Source: Eremochloa ophiuroides (lineage: Eukaryota; Streptophyta; Magnoliopsida; Poales; Poaceae). From it: a stretch of 64,000 nucleotides of DNA. The stretch lies in contig JAHLJS010000008.1 in NCBI GenBank assembly GCA_038502445.1, positions 66,835,306 through 66,899,305 on the forward strand, in the 5' to 3' direction. The notes beneath the pieces were generated by a model, which was given only the letters and a program-made list of their open reading frames with translations, searched no databases and was not told where the DNA came from. The translations under genes and the position numbers were made by a program. This document shows, in pieces, positions 33,520 to 45,762 of this stretch (the stretch's first letter is position 1; the number at the start of each line of letters is the position of its first letter).

Positions 33520-33666
33520 CTACAGCCTCCTGAATCTAAAGCTTGCTCCAAGACGATACCGCTGCCAGACGCGCCTTCGTCGAACGAGAGAAACGAACTC
33601 ATCCTTTGGGGAGTTGCTACCTGTGCTATGGCCTCTTGACAGCACCCTCGATTGACGCAGGAGCAT
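33520..33666 (-). CDS. Possible small basic protein, 48 residues
   Basis: From the ATG at 33666 the frame reads MLLRQSRVLSRGHSTGSNS and ends in a very basic SLVRRRRVWQRYRLGASF region before TAG at 33520. The N-terminus resembles a mitochondrial presequence (Arg, Ser, no acidic residues). An upstream GC-rich stretch at about 33905-33985 could be a 5' exon with its donor at AAG/GTTTGG. I do not recognise a family. It could be a chance ORF. Confidence 0.3.
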   Translation of the reverse strand: MLLRQSRVLSRGHSTGSNSPKDEFVSLVRRRRVWQRYRLGASFRFRRL

Positions 33667-34828
33667 GGCACTGATGAGGGGTCTGGTCAGTAAGCCAAAC
33701 AACGGAAACCATGGGCAAGTTTCAGCTTTCTCAAATCAGATAATGGCTTTGAGAGTTTGACTTTAGTAAATAGGAACTGACATGAATTCACATATTGCTT
33801 TTGTGGAGGTGAAGAATCAACCGCTTTAAAAAAAAAAGAGAAGATTCAACAGTAAGCAAAACATATTCAGGGGAAACGAAGAACAACGAAATCCAAATCT
33901 TCGATCCAAACCTTGAGTCTCTCTCTCTCGAGTTGGCGCTCAGGAAGAGGCGCCATAGGAGAGGCGCTCCTGCGCCTACCAGCACAGCAGAGAGAGAGAG
34001 AGAGAGAGATGGGGGGTATCGTTTTGCAAGAGAGGAAAGTAGAGGCTGGTTATGGTTTTACAAGAGAGGAAAGTAGAGGCTGGTTATGCATTCTTCAGAC
34101 GCGGCCCGATGACGAATAAATCATTTGAGATAGATACGAACACATGCAACAAAAATCTTAAAGCAAATCGAATGGTGTTGGTGCTGGTACAGAATTAAAG
34201 GCTATCAATTACTTTGCTTCCAAGCGTGCTGGCAAAACTGATGGAACATCGATTCAGCAGCTATATATACCACCTTGATCGGCACAACTTATTTTGGCTG
34301 CAGCTGATTTGTTGTAAAAAAACACTATTCTATAACCAAAAGATAAGGCTAAATAAGTTGAAAGCGACATTATTGTTCCATGTCTGTAAGCGAAGAGTAC
34401 TGCCAGTAGCTTCTTCAGAAGCCATGCCTGAAGCAAAAGAAGCAAAGGAATACAAGCACCAAGTATTCGCCCGACTGTCGCTCAACATCGACCAAAAAGG
34501 AAAACAACAGCATAGCTGCGCATTCCTCTTCCCGATTCTGAAACTATTAAACCCATGAAATACTTATATTATATATATTTTCTTAACAGTGATACGAAGC
34601 AGAGCAATGTACTGAACAACAGATCATAAGGAACACCAACATGCGCCAGATTCTTTTCCACAACATATTAACTGAAGCTTCAAATCAAACACGAGTACAG
34701 TAGTAACAATACCAGTTTGTGCTAAACCAGTTGCAAACAACATGAGTCCCATGCAGGATGGTAGAATTTATTAACTCAATCTTTAGTTGTTGGAACATGC
34801 CAAGCATCGTCCGGCGCCAGTAAGGAAC

Positions 34829-37800
34829 TTAATGTGACGATGACGATGCCTACATGAAATAATAAGAAACCCATGAGCTCCGCATTGAGAGAAAGGACTT
34901 TCAATTCTCTGTTTCTAGCTTTCTTTCTTTTAAATAAGACTGGTATAGAATGTAAGCAAATTACTCTTTGTTTCACGCAGTTTTGGATTAGTTACCAGTC
35001 GGAACAGTATACACCAGTTTACTGCTAGAAAGTATAAATCCTCAAACATGCACAGTATATGCAAACATGCCCAATAAAGACACTTGACAATATCTGGGAA
35101 TTATCAGTCACACTCGACCCAATGCAAACAATTGGGTAAACATGTTTACAGAACAAGAACAAACTCAGATGATCAACTTGTACGTGAGGTGACAGAAACT
35201 TGCAAATTAAAGCACCATATTATTATAATACATTAAAATTATTATGCAACACTCATAAATTTGAAATATATGTTTTTCTCACCACCATCCACAAAGCGAG
35301 ATTTACAGATACAGATATTTTGGTTACCAGGCATAATATCTTTCTATCATGTTATCAAAATTTCAAAAGTATAGAGGAACAAAAACCATCAAATGTAACA
35401 AGAAAAGAAAAATGCAAAGTGACAAGAGTCAAGCAGCAATTCATTAACAAAACAAGTTAAAAAGAACGCATTATGTAATGCTAAGTAATTAGAATGGATC
35501 AGATGGTACTACCTCATGCCCATGTCCATGACCATGGGAGTGATCATCATGCCCATCCCAAGGATGACGCAAACCCTGAAACCATCTCACTTATTTAATT
35601 TGTATTCGACCAACCTGAAGATTAAGCGTAACATACGGGTTGGTAAAAATAAAACAAAATATTACCAAGAGCGTAGCACCGTCCTGCTTAGCCCTGTAGA
35701 AAACCCAGAACCTGCAGGAAGCACAATTGGTTATGCTTGTGAAAACATGCCATGATCACAACTGCAGGTCCCAACTCTGAAATCTAAACATATCCAAAAT
35801 AACTAGTTGTCCTTGTGTACACTTGGAATTTCAGAAGAAATACAATATTAGCATACTGAGCTCCAGCTTGAAAAAAAATTAAAAAATCTCTGACCAGGTT
35901 AATGCATCTATTCTCACATGATCAGGTTAGAAGCTTAACAAGAGTTTAGAAACTGTCCAAATGATCTGCAGCTCACAGAAAGGGGGAGCTAAACTAAAGA
36001 CTTCAATATTATGCAAGATGCATTTCTGCAGACCGTATTATGTGAAAACAGTGCTTGATGAGGAAGTTTCCAGCTTTCAATGTTCAAAAAAAAAAAGGTT
36101 TTTTCTTTTTGGTTTCTTATAACCAGGTCGTGATGCAAAGGTGATAAGACAAATGCCACCTGCAAACTCATTTTCAAAATCAACAGCTCATATGCTCAGA
36201 GATCAAATTTTCATACAGTAGACATAGTCTGATAGTCCCGGACCTGGGAATATGTTCTGTTCAAATGGCTAGGTTTGCCAAAGGACTTGAAGCAAGCTCG
36301 TTGGATGTGAAGATGGAATGAGAGTTGAAGGTTGTTCCCAAACATGTTGTAAGTAGAACAAGGAGATAAAGACATAGAAGGATGCCAGAAAGTTACTATC
36401 ATATACTCCCTCCATCCCAAATTGTAAGTCATTCCAAGAATCTTGGAGAGTCAAACTTTCTCAACTTTGACCAAGTTTATATAATAAGATAATAATATTT
36501 ACAATATCAACTAAGTATTATTATATTCTTCATCAAATATATTTTCATGGTATACTTATTCGGTGTCACAATTCTTCATATTTTTCTCTATAATTTTGGT
36601 CAAAGTTGAGATAGTTTGACTCTCCAAGATTCTTAGAACGACTTACAATTTGGAACGGAGGGAGTACCAAAGAGCCTCAACCTAGTCAAGCATGAAAAGC
36701 CAGAATCAACCTTTGTAATGTCGCAAAGATGGTTCCCGTATGCACGGTTGCAGCAATGGCTGGGGTCCAGCTTGAAAACAAAGGCAGCTTAAAGTTGTTT
36801 TTTTTTTTTTTTTTTGCTTAACACATCTATGCTCACACGGTAACAGAAGCTTAACAAGAGTTAGTGACTGTCCAAATTACCCGTATCTCACAGAAAGCGG
36901 GCAGGGCTCAACAGAATACTGCTAGAGCATGATTTGGCAGTTACCATGGTAAAGAAAATTTCAGAGCCTTTTTCTATGGTTTGTCATAAATTGGGTCAAT
37001 GAAGATGCAAACATGGTCAAGATAAAATGTCAACTGCAGTAGTCTTTTCAAAGTTACTAACTGTTGACACACTTAGAGATCAAAATTTTCCGAAAGTAGA
37101 GAGTCCCGACTCCTGAACCTGAGAATATGTTTTTTTTTTCAACAGGCTAGGGTTGCAAAAACAATGGAACGAATCAAATGAACTCATTTGATGGAAGATG
37201 AAACGAGAATTGAAGTTGTTGCGACACATGTTGTAACTAGAACGGGGACATAAAACCATCAAAGGATGTTAGAAGTTCCAGTCAGATCTACCGGGTCAAT
37301 GGAGATGCAAAGGTGGTCAAGATAAACTTCAACTGAAACTCCTTTTCAAAGCTCATGTGCTCAGAGATCAAATTTTCATATGGTAGACATAGTCCCAAAC
37401 ATCAGAATACATTAAGTTCAAGTGGCAATGACTTGAATCAAACACATTTGATGTGAAAATTAAACAAGAGTTGAAGGTCGTTCCCATTAATGTTGTGAGT
37501 AGAACAGGGAGATAAAGACATAGAAGGACACTATAAAGTTCCTATCAAATTACTAAAGAGCCTCAAGCTAGTCAAGCATGAAAAGACGGACTCAACCATT
37601 GTAATATCACAAAGATGGTTCCGGTATGCCCTGTTGACACTAACTGCCGGCACACTCAGAGATCAATTTTTCATAATGTCTACAGTCTCAAACCTGGTAT
37701 AATGTTTTGTTCAACTGGCTAGGGTTGTGAAAACAATGAAATGAATCAAATGAACCCATTTGATGGAAGACGAAGTAAGAATTGAAGGTCATTGTCAAAC

Positions 37801-38492
37801 ATGCTGTAACTAGAATAGGACATAGCAATCGAATGATGTTAGAAGTTCCCATCAGATTTACCGAAGAGCCTGAACCACGAAGAAAGCCCAATCGGCCTTC
37901 CTAATGTGGCAGGGATGGTTTAGGTAAGCACGATTGCTGCGATGACCATCACTGCAGTGCTTGCGGCTACCAGATGCAGCAGGCAGTCGACAGTCCTGCC
38001 GAAATGGGATAAGGTGAACAACAGCGACGCTCCATTTCCACATCCCCAAATCAGTTTTTACTATGCAGATTGCGACTTTAGTTTGCGACGTTGCGCGCAA
38101 ACAGAACGGCCGAGACTGACCCCAACCCAATCGCAGAATTTATGAGGATCAGTCCATTAAAAAAATTGTTCCCAGCATTTCCTGATCTAGCCGTGCGGAA
38201 GCCCACCGGAGAGGGCTAATCGCACGCGCCGCGGCGTTCAGTTTGACGAAAGCAGGGAGGCGTCCAGGCAGGCAGGCAGGCAGCCTTCAATCGGAGGGAA
38301 GCTACCGGATTCGGATGAAATAGACGGATCGGGATGGTGGGGTGGGACGGGATGAGGGGGGGAGCAAGGGGGCGCGCATGCGTACCACATCACGGCGCAG
38401 AGGCCCTTGCCGGCGACGGTGTGCCAGCGCTTGTTGTGCGGGATGGTATAGCCCTTGTAGGTGGTGCCGCCATGTGCGCCGCCGCCGCCCAT
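34829..38492 (-). CDS. NDUFB2: Mitochondrial complex I subunit, NDUFB2-like
   Basis: Exons 38492-38386, 35711-35666, 35575-35513 and 34849-34829 join in phase to 78 residues. The protein starts MGGGGAHGGTTYKGYTIPHN, then has WHTVAGKGLCAVMW and FWVFYRAKQDGATLL, which form the single membrane segment at about residues 27-45. It ends in a His-rich tail (HPWDGHDDHSHGHGHGHE) and ASSSSH. This matches the plant NADH dehydrogenase 1 beta subcomplex subunit 2 family, an accessory subunit of the complex I membrane arm in the inner mitochondrial membrane. Intron 1 is 2.67 kb and full of repeats and a MITE. The longer upstream open frame in exon 1 is leader sequence. VDAC lies divergently 1.6 kb away. 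Confidence 0.88.
35900..37900. repeat. Diverged multi-copy repeat inside intron 1 of the complex I gene
   Basis: The block ctcagagatcaaattttcat recurs at about 36197, 37070, 37360 and 37656 with flanking gtagacatagtc and ttcaa motifs. The block tagtcaagcatgaaaag recurs at about 36681 and 37569 with caaagatggttcc behind it. The block gaagcttaacaagagtt occurs at about 35930 and 36846. The unit is near 300 bp and several copies are nested. The origin is unknown to me. Confidence 0.65.
36406..36664. mobile_element. Stowaway-type MITE with TA target duplication
   Basis: The ends ctccctccatcccaaattgt and (reversed) ctccctccgttccaaattgt are near-perfect inverted repeats. They extend through agtcattccaagaatcttgg and its partner for about 50 bp, with TA on both sides. 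The ctccctccg terminus is that of Tc1/Mariner-derived Stowaway elements in grasses. It lies in the intron and is spliced out. Confidence 0.88.
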
Positions 38493-40064
38493 CGCCGCCG
38501 ACTGCTCCCCCTCGCCTTGTATCAGACGCCGCGTGTGCTCTTGTGTGGTGCGGGTGGTGATGGTGAGGTCGCTGGATCTGGACGCCAACCCGTCTCGCGT
38601 CGTGTCGCTTTGTCTACGGGGCCGGACATTGAAGCCCAGATAGAAGATGGGCTGCAAGGCAGTGGTATATGGACCGAGAAATCCTAGCCCGTGTGGTTTA
38701 TGAAACAAACCTCCCCAACCATCGGCTAATTTTCTCTTCTCATTTTCCACTCAAAAGAAAAAAAATCTCTGAAAACGTATTTTTGACCCTCTTAACTTTC
38801 AACATTCTTTGCTTTTGTAGATGGTTTTGATGGTTGCTTTTTCCAACATCCTATGTGTTGTCACGTAGAGCTTACGAGAAAATAAACCCAAATATATATA
38901 ATTTTTTGATGAAAAACTTATACAGGTAGAAACCATAAAATCTGACTTAATCCTAGAAAATTTCACAAAATTTGTGAAAAATGGTTTCATATCTCTCCTA
39001 GAATCACCCTTTAGCTTATAATGCCTACTTTTGAATCATTTGAATATTCACAAACTATTTTTGCATTTATTTGCTAGTACATACTTTCATTAGTCACACA
39101 AGGCTAGGGACTTTCATGCCGGTGTTTTTTCTGTCATCAACAGTAAATTGAGGTGCAGTATGACCAAAAAAAAACTAGGTGGTAACACACTTAAAATGGT
39201 GTTTATTTAGGTTTTGGCAGGTAAGTCCTATCATGCTCATAAATATAGGAATCAAGCGACACTTGTGTAGATATATTAAGAAAGTGGCCGAGGACGCGGG
39301 CAAGTGGGTCGCTGCGGGTTTCGCGATATTTTTTCACCCGCTCATACAGACTAAGTAAACACTCATTTTTTTAAAATACAAATTTTACTTAGCATGCAAT
39401 CTCTTATCTGAATATACGATACAACCTCTCTGCGACAACCAAACACACCTATAACATTTTCTCCATGTATAGCTAGTAAATGCTTCTACTACATCATAAG
39501 TACCTTTGTTCATGCACTAAAAATAAGTTCTGAACTTCTGCAGTGGTGCTGAATTTTCATGGCGCAAAACGATATTTATGTGCTGTTAACTTAAGAAAAA
39601 TCAGCTAATTGCTTTTTATTAGCTGATCGTTAGTAATACTTAACTAGTAAGAACCAGCTCATAACTTTTTAATAGCTAAATAGTTTATTTTGAGTTATTA
39701 ATTAGACTATTAGCTGTGATGTTTGAATTTATTGGATCTAAGCTATTAATTAGTTGGACTATATAAGAAACGGGACCTAATCCTTCCTTAAAAGAATATG
39801 CTGGAATCGGATAAACATGACAGCCTACAACGGACAGGCAAAACCCAAGGATAGACGAGAGCACCATCTTTTTGCCCAAGACAAAAGAAAGAACGAGAGG
39901 CGGGCCCGAGAAGGCAGAGAAGCATTTCTCGCTGCTTCTTTCTCTTCAAGAAAACGTCAGCACCAAACAGCAGCTCCTCCCAATAAATAGCGGCGGGCCT
40001 CCCAGCCCAAAAATTCCCCTTCCCCACATCCTCGCCGCCGGCGCCGTCTCCACCTCCGCCAGCC
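38493..40064. promoter_or_regulatory. Divergent promoter region between complex I B2 and VDAC
   Basis: Start codons of two mitochondrial-protein genes lie 1.57 kb apart, back to back. TGGGCT/AGCCCA motifs (site II type, known from plant nuclear genes for mitochondrial and ribosomal proteins) are at 38633-38638 and 38648-38653 close to the complex I gene, and at 40004-40009 close to VDAC. A GGGCCC is near 39903. A TATA-like aataaata is at about 39982, some 80 bp before the VDAC ATG. The middle is AT-rich, with inverted pieces at about 39600-39760, and no gene is seen. Confidence 0.5.
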
Positions 40065-42917
40065 ATGGCCGCCGCGGGTCCCGGGCTCTACTCCGAGATC
40101 GGAAAGAAGGCCAGAGGTTCGAGCTGCCGCGTCCTCTTGGATTTGGGGGGCTTCCGCTTCTGCCATTTGCGCTTGCTAATACTGTTGGGTTGTTGTCGCG
40201 GTGCGTTCTTCTCGTGGGGTCCGCAGATCTCCTCTACAAGGACTACCACACGGACCAGAAGTTCACGCTCACCACCTACGCCGCCAACGGAGCCGTGAGT
40301 TTTCTTCACTCGATGCTTCTACTCTCCGCTGCTTGTTTCTGTGATATCGCCTTGTTACCTTTTGGTTTCGATTTGGCATGATGCTAGTAGGTACGCTTTT
40401 CGTGGTTGCGGTGGAGTTTAGCTCACAAAGGACTTTTTCGTGGCTTGATTTTAGTTGTCCAGGCAAGATTTGCTTGTGCGTCTAGTTGGGAACTTGCGGT
40501 AGACTTTAGCTGTACTGCGTTTGATTGATGCTGCGGTTACATATATATTTTTTTCGCCTTGGTTCTACTGTGATCTCTGGCCAAGTATTAGGCGTGATCT
40601 GGTCGGGCAGGCAATGTATTGCATATTTGCATTGTCTGGTGGTTCTGGCTTAGATTTAGAGCGGATTGGCTTGAGTGACCTACTAACCTGAGATTTGGAT
40701 GTAGAGAATGTAGTAATAGGCTATTTACTAAGCCCTCATGCGAGAGCTACGGGACACTTTGAATCTTTGGATTGCAAATATTTAGGGTCTTTGCCACTGT
40801 TACTCTTGGTGGATCCTTTCCTGTAGATTTAGTCCATGCGAGTGTAATGCTTACCAGTGGCTTAGTATGTGTGCCAGTGATGAAATGGATATGGCAGCTG
40901 TTGTGGCAGTTTCAAAGCTACTTCTGCCTTTTGCTTTAGTCAGATTTTTTCTGCTGCTTCAGGTAATTCATTCTGGATTTCCTCATAACTCAGTGGGCAT
41001 GTTGTGCATGTAGAGTACATATGTGGTAACATAAAGTACAACTTTTAGAACAAGTTTTTTAGGGACATTTAGAACAAGATTAGTAACATATAGAGTACAA
41101 CTTTTAGAACAAGTTTAGTAGCATAGAGTACAACTTTTAGAACAAGATATTGTGATGTGGTTGCAGTATTAGGATGCATGTGGGCTTGAAAATTTGGCTG
41201 GAAAATCCTTAAATTAGCTTGTATATGTGGGCCTATGCCCTGTGTGGGTGGAGATTCACTTGAACTGTGACATGTCCACTGGTCATTTACTCATTCGATT
41301 TACTTACTGCTGTTTAGCAGGGAACTTGAGCTGTGACATGTCCAATGGCCATTGACTTGTTTGATTTACTTACTGCTGTTTATTAGGGAACTTGAACAAA
41401 TTGTGGATTGCCTTTGCTAAGTACTCCTGCCTTTAATGAGTTATAGACCAGCTACTCAGTTTCATGACCACTCGCCAGTTTCTTATATATGCCACCTTAC
41501 TAGCATTCTGGTATGCTAGATGTCAGATAAGTGTTAATTATTTTTATCTTACATATACTGGTGGGTGCTTCAGGTAGTTTTGCATGTCAGTTGTCATACT
41601 GTAAGTCTGCAACTGCATTTGTGTCCTAATTCATATAGGTGTTTGTCTTAGTTGTGATGTTTCTTTGTCAATATAATTCTTTTGGATAATGATTGCTGTA
41701 CAATCTGATATTTTGTCTGCAAAGCGGTGTTAGTTATGATCACTTATGCTTTGATAGGCCATTACTGCTGCAAGCACGAGGAAAGATGAAGCTATCTTTA
41801 GTGAAATCCAGAGCCAGCTGAAGCACGACAATGTGACTGTGGATGTGAAAGCAACTTCGGAATCAAATGTAAAGTGGAAATATCTGTTATTACTCGTCTA
41901 TTACCACGCCATTCACTAATTTCAGTCTTCCCATAAAAGGTGCACTGTTTTCTTGTAAATAATACACATTTTTCCTTTTCACCAGTTGATAGCTACGATC
42001 ACAGTCCACGAGCTGGGCACTCCGGGCCTGAAGGCAATTTTATGCATTCCGTTACCATACCAGAAATCTGCAAAGGTACATATTCCTTTCTTTTCTAGGT
42101 CAAGCAACTTCTGTACTGGCTTCACACTCTAATTCAATCTCTTTTCTCTTTCGTTGTTTTAGGCTGAACTCCAGTACTTGCACCACCATGCTGGTGTTGC
42201 TGCAAGTGTCGGCCTAAATGCAAACCCTGTTGTTAACGTTTCTGGTGTATTCGGAACTAAAGCTATTGCTTTTGGCGCTGATGCTGCATTTGATACTAAA
42301 TCTGGGGATTTCACCAAGTACAACGCTGGACTGAGCTACTCTACTTCTGACTTTGTTGCTGCAGCGACCCTGTAAGTAGCTTGTTCCAATGATTAGCATT
42401 TTCTGTTTTATTGTGTCGTAGGGATCCCATTTGCCCTTAGCACCAATGATATCTCTAGGGAATTTATAAAGTAGAAAAATGTGCATGTCAAAGTGCATAC
42501 CTTGTTTCTGCTTCTTTTACTGTCCTCCGCGTGATGTATCTTTTAGTAGCACACGTTGTGACAAATGTGCGACCAGCATAAATAATCTGGTTTACTAAGC
42601 TGATTCTGCATTTCAGAAACAACAAAGGAGACAACATTGCCGCTTCCTATTACCACTTGGTGAGTCCAACCACAGCTGTTGGAGGAGAGCTGAGCCACAG
42701 CTTCTTGACCAACGGGAACACCATTACCTTTGGGACGCAGCATGCCCTGGACCCTCTGACCACTGTGAAGGCACGCTTCAACAACTACGGCATGGCAAGC
42801 GCACTGATCCAACACGAGTGGAGGCCCAAGTCGTTGGTCACCCTCTCCACGGAGGTGGACACCAAGGCCATTGAGAAGAGCTCCAAGGTTGGGCTCTCCC
42901 TGGTCCTCAAGCCATGA
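40065..42917 (+). CDS. VDAC: Voltage-dependent anion channel (mitochondrial porin)
   Basis: Exons 40065-40116, 40227-40294, 41758-41868, 41986-42075, 42163-42371 and 42617-42917 join in phase to 276 residues, the usual plant VDAC length. The N-terminal helix region GPGLYSEIGKKARDLLYKDY is classic, followed by beta-barrel strands (TLTTYAANGAAITAAS, GVFGTKAIAFGADAAFDTKS, NAGLSYSTSDFVAAATL). The C-terminal porin region has SYYHLVSPTTAVGGELSHSF and ends KVGLSLVLKP. VDAC forms the main pore for ATP, ADP and small anions in the outer mitochondrial membrane. The segment ILCIPLPYQKSAK at exon 4 differs from the more usual SFKVPDQ-type spelling I recall, perhaps a paralogue trait. All splice sites are GT-AG. 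It is convergent with the AP2 gene. Confidence 0.95.
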
Positions 42918-43600
42918 GGCCACCAGCTTCTGCCTTTGGGATGTTAGGCTTATTTTATTTTATCAGCAGCTGCAGTCCAGGAAACAAGATTGGACTAAAC
43001 TTGTCAGCTTTGGTGCCGATCCCACAAAACCCAATTCGTTGCCTGTTACCCTGTTCTGAACTACCTGAGAGGTTTCTGTTAGAATTTTGCGTCGTGCTTC
43101 CGACTGTTTTCGCCATTCACGGGGGTGTAATACTATGCAATTTGTCTACTATTGGGTGATGTTTGGCTCACCTCTTGAATTCGGAGAAAGTTAAGTACGG
43201 CTCACCAGTCACCACCATTTCTCAGATTTTTAACTATTTGATCGCTTCTCTTTTCATACAAATCGCAATTGTCTCATGCATGTGTTCCTTGAAGCTCTAG
43301 CTACATGGATCGATTGATCAATCTTGATGACATTCTCAAGCTCTTTCTGAAAATTCTGTGGTGACTTTTTTTTTTTTCCTTTTGATTTGAATAGAGCATG
43401 TTGAGTCTGACTTGGCAGATAAGGTACAGGTACCGAACAAACAGAGCATGCAGCTGGCTGTGATTTGGAAGAAACAGAAAACGCAGCTCGCAGCTGGGAT
43501 TTTCCATGGATTAACCATCTGCTGATCAGGCGGAGCCGAGCGTGTGAAAGGGAAACTAGCAGTTGGAATTTTGAAAAATTTGCATTACATAAACAGCAAT
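42918..43600. other. Convergent 3' region between VDAC and the AP2 gene
   Basis: This is the 3' UTR of VDAC and the 3' end of the AP2 gene on the other strand. ORFs here (for example 43465-43839) are antisense readings of the AP2 last exon or chance. A T11 tract is at about 43368-43378. No gene is seen. Confidence 0.55.
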
Positions 43601-45762
43601 CTATTGCAGAGATGACATGTCGCCAAACCCATTCCAGCCACCCAACACTTCGCCGTCGTCGTCGTAGCACGCGGCGATCTCTCCATGGAACCCAGAATTC
43701 CGCGCGTGGCCACCACCGCCTGACGAGAAGAGATCGCACATGTCCGGAGGCGCCTCTCCCTGGAAGAAGTTGTGGTATTCGTAGGCGTCTCCTGATCCTG
43801 GATGATGAGCAGCGGCGGCGGCGGCGGCGTCGTCCCTGACGCCCTCCTCGGCGTCGGAGTTTTTCTCGACCAGCTGCCTGAACATGGACGACTTGAGCAG
43901 GAGGCTGAGCGCGGTGGAGGAGCCTCTCCTCCTCATGCCGCCGCCGGCACCGGGAGACGCCATGGACATGGAGGCCTCCTGGCCACCGCCACCGCCGCCG
44001 CCGCTACTGCCGTGGTCCAGCAGGAACGGGTTGCCTCGCGGGAGCATCTGGCCCGTCGTCTCCGCCGCGTGGTGGTGGTGGAGCTGCTCGGCCGGAGCTC
44101 CCTGCATCACGAGCGCCGCCGCCGCGTCCGGGTTGAAGGCGCCCGGAGCTGCGCTCGGCTTCAGCCATGTGATGTAGGATCGCAGGTCGAAGTTGGTGAC
44201 CGCGTTCACGCCTTTGTACTCTATCGCCGCGATGTCGTATGCGCGCGCGGCTTCTTCTTGAGTGCCTGGATCATCGGAGCAGGTTTAATTTTTAATTTTT
44301 TTATTAATCTGCTGTGAGTGATGACGATGATGATTCGTAATGGTGTTTAGGATGACAAAGTTGTGTGCTTTGTTGTTTTGTTAGAGGCAAAATGAAGGTA
44401 GAAGTTGTGTTTGGGATGTGTGTGCTTACTGTAAGTTCCTAGGTAGAGGTACTTGTTGCCGAAAACACGCCCAATTCTTGCCTCCCATCTCCCGTTCTGA
44501 TGGTGCCTGAACGAAACATAGTATTTGTGCATTTTATTGAGCATTCAACGTGTAGATGCAACTTTGGGGCTACTAGTTTATGGCGACATTGAATCATTTC
44601 TTCTTCTTTTTTTTCCTTTTGTTGTTTAAAATATATATATATACCTCGCAACCCCTCTGTACTTGGACACTCCTCTTGAAAAGCCACTGCTCTTCCTGTG
44701 GTCAAGGTAAACTTAATTCAGAATTTTGAGCTGTAATGATTTGAATCCTAAAAAAACTCTGAAAATGAAAAAAAAAATTTGCCCCAGGGGACAATATATA
44801 TGCACCTCCTCAGTGATGCAAGGTACTCTTCCTTTGTGAGGTTCTCCATGATCTTCAGCTCCTTCTCGTAGTCCATGACCTGAGAGACACATACATACAA
44901 ACTCAACCAGGTCACTACTGTCATATGCAAATGCCAAAATTCACTAGTCCAGTATGGTGCTTCACTGGTGGCTCCAGATTGAATCTTGCTTTACATGACA
45001 GTGAAGAAAACGTTCCAAAGCTATACTATACCGGGAAGTTGGTGTAGGTGGTGGGCCCCCAGTACTTGAGAGCAGCGAGGTCGTAGGCCCTGGCAGCAGC
45101 CTCCTCCTCATCGTAAGCTCCCAGATAGACTGTTCGTGATCATCAAGCAACCGTAAGTACGTTCTCCTGTCCTATATGTCCAGCATTTGATCAGATCATC
45201 TGCTGTCTTTCTTTTTATTTATTTACTTTTGTTCCTGAAACTGAAAGGAACCCCTCCCTACCCTGTTTGCCCTTCTTCCGCTGTGTCGGATTCCACGAGT
45301 TCTTGTCCCACAGATGCGCCTCAAACCGGCCTGTCCATCGATGCCTGCAAGAAATTCACACTTGCAGGTTAGCCATACGCATGCAGATGAAAAGACTGAG
45401 AGATGCACGCTGTGCTGCCCAACCAAAACATTTGCAGGAACTCGTGCTAGTTTGCTTGTGTACGACTGTACGTGAGTGTGAAGAGTGAACTGAAGTGAGC
45501 TAGCTAGCTACCTGCTGACGCCACGGAACCTGGAGCTCCTCTTGACGGTGATGCTGGGCAGCGGCTTGCCAATGCCGCCGCCGATGGGCGCCAGCAGAGG
45601 CGGCTCCCTCCTCCTCCTCCTCACCACCACCTGATGTTGATGATGATGTGCCCCCTCGCCGCCGATGACCACGCCAGCCGGTGCCGACGACGACGACGGA
45701 CCCGGCGGGTAGCAGCTCTCCATCTCGCTCTTCACCAGCATCATGCCGCTGCTACCCTCCAT
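43601..45762 (-). CDS. Double-AP2 transcription factor, WRI1-like clade (At2g41710 type)
   Basis: Exons 45762-45512, 45344-45262, 45129-45032, 44879-44806, 44695-44645, 44506-44430 and 44265-43601 give 432 residues in phase. AP2 repeat 1 runs from about residue 76 (SSRFRGVSRHRWTGRFEAHL, then GAYDEEEAAARAYDLAALKY). The linker is VMDYEKELKIMENLTKEEYL. AP2 repeat 2 starts at SGFSRGVSKYRGVARHHQNG and ends near NAVTNFDL. The tail is rich in Gly, His, Ala and Ser. The linker and the second repeat match the WRINKLED1-related branch, and the SDYEKE-like linker and FRGVSR start fit the At2g41710 subgroup best. These are nuclear DNA-binding activators of lipid or developmental genes. The start is the ATG at 45762, because the codon opening the longer frame at 45786 is GTG. 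Confidence 0.9.

Noticed and set aside
34214..34558. 114-codon ORF on the plus strand
   Set aside because: It has no family likeness or splice context and lies downstream of the 3' end of the complex I gene on the other strand.
43802..44317. 171-codon ORF on the plus strand
   Set aside because: It is antisense to the last exon of the AP2 gene and owes its openness to GC-rich codons there.
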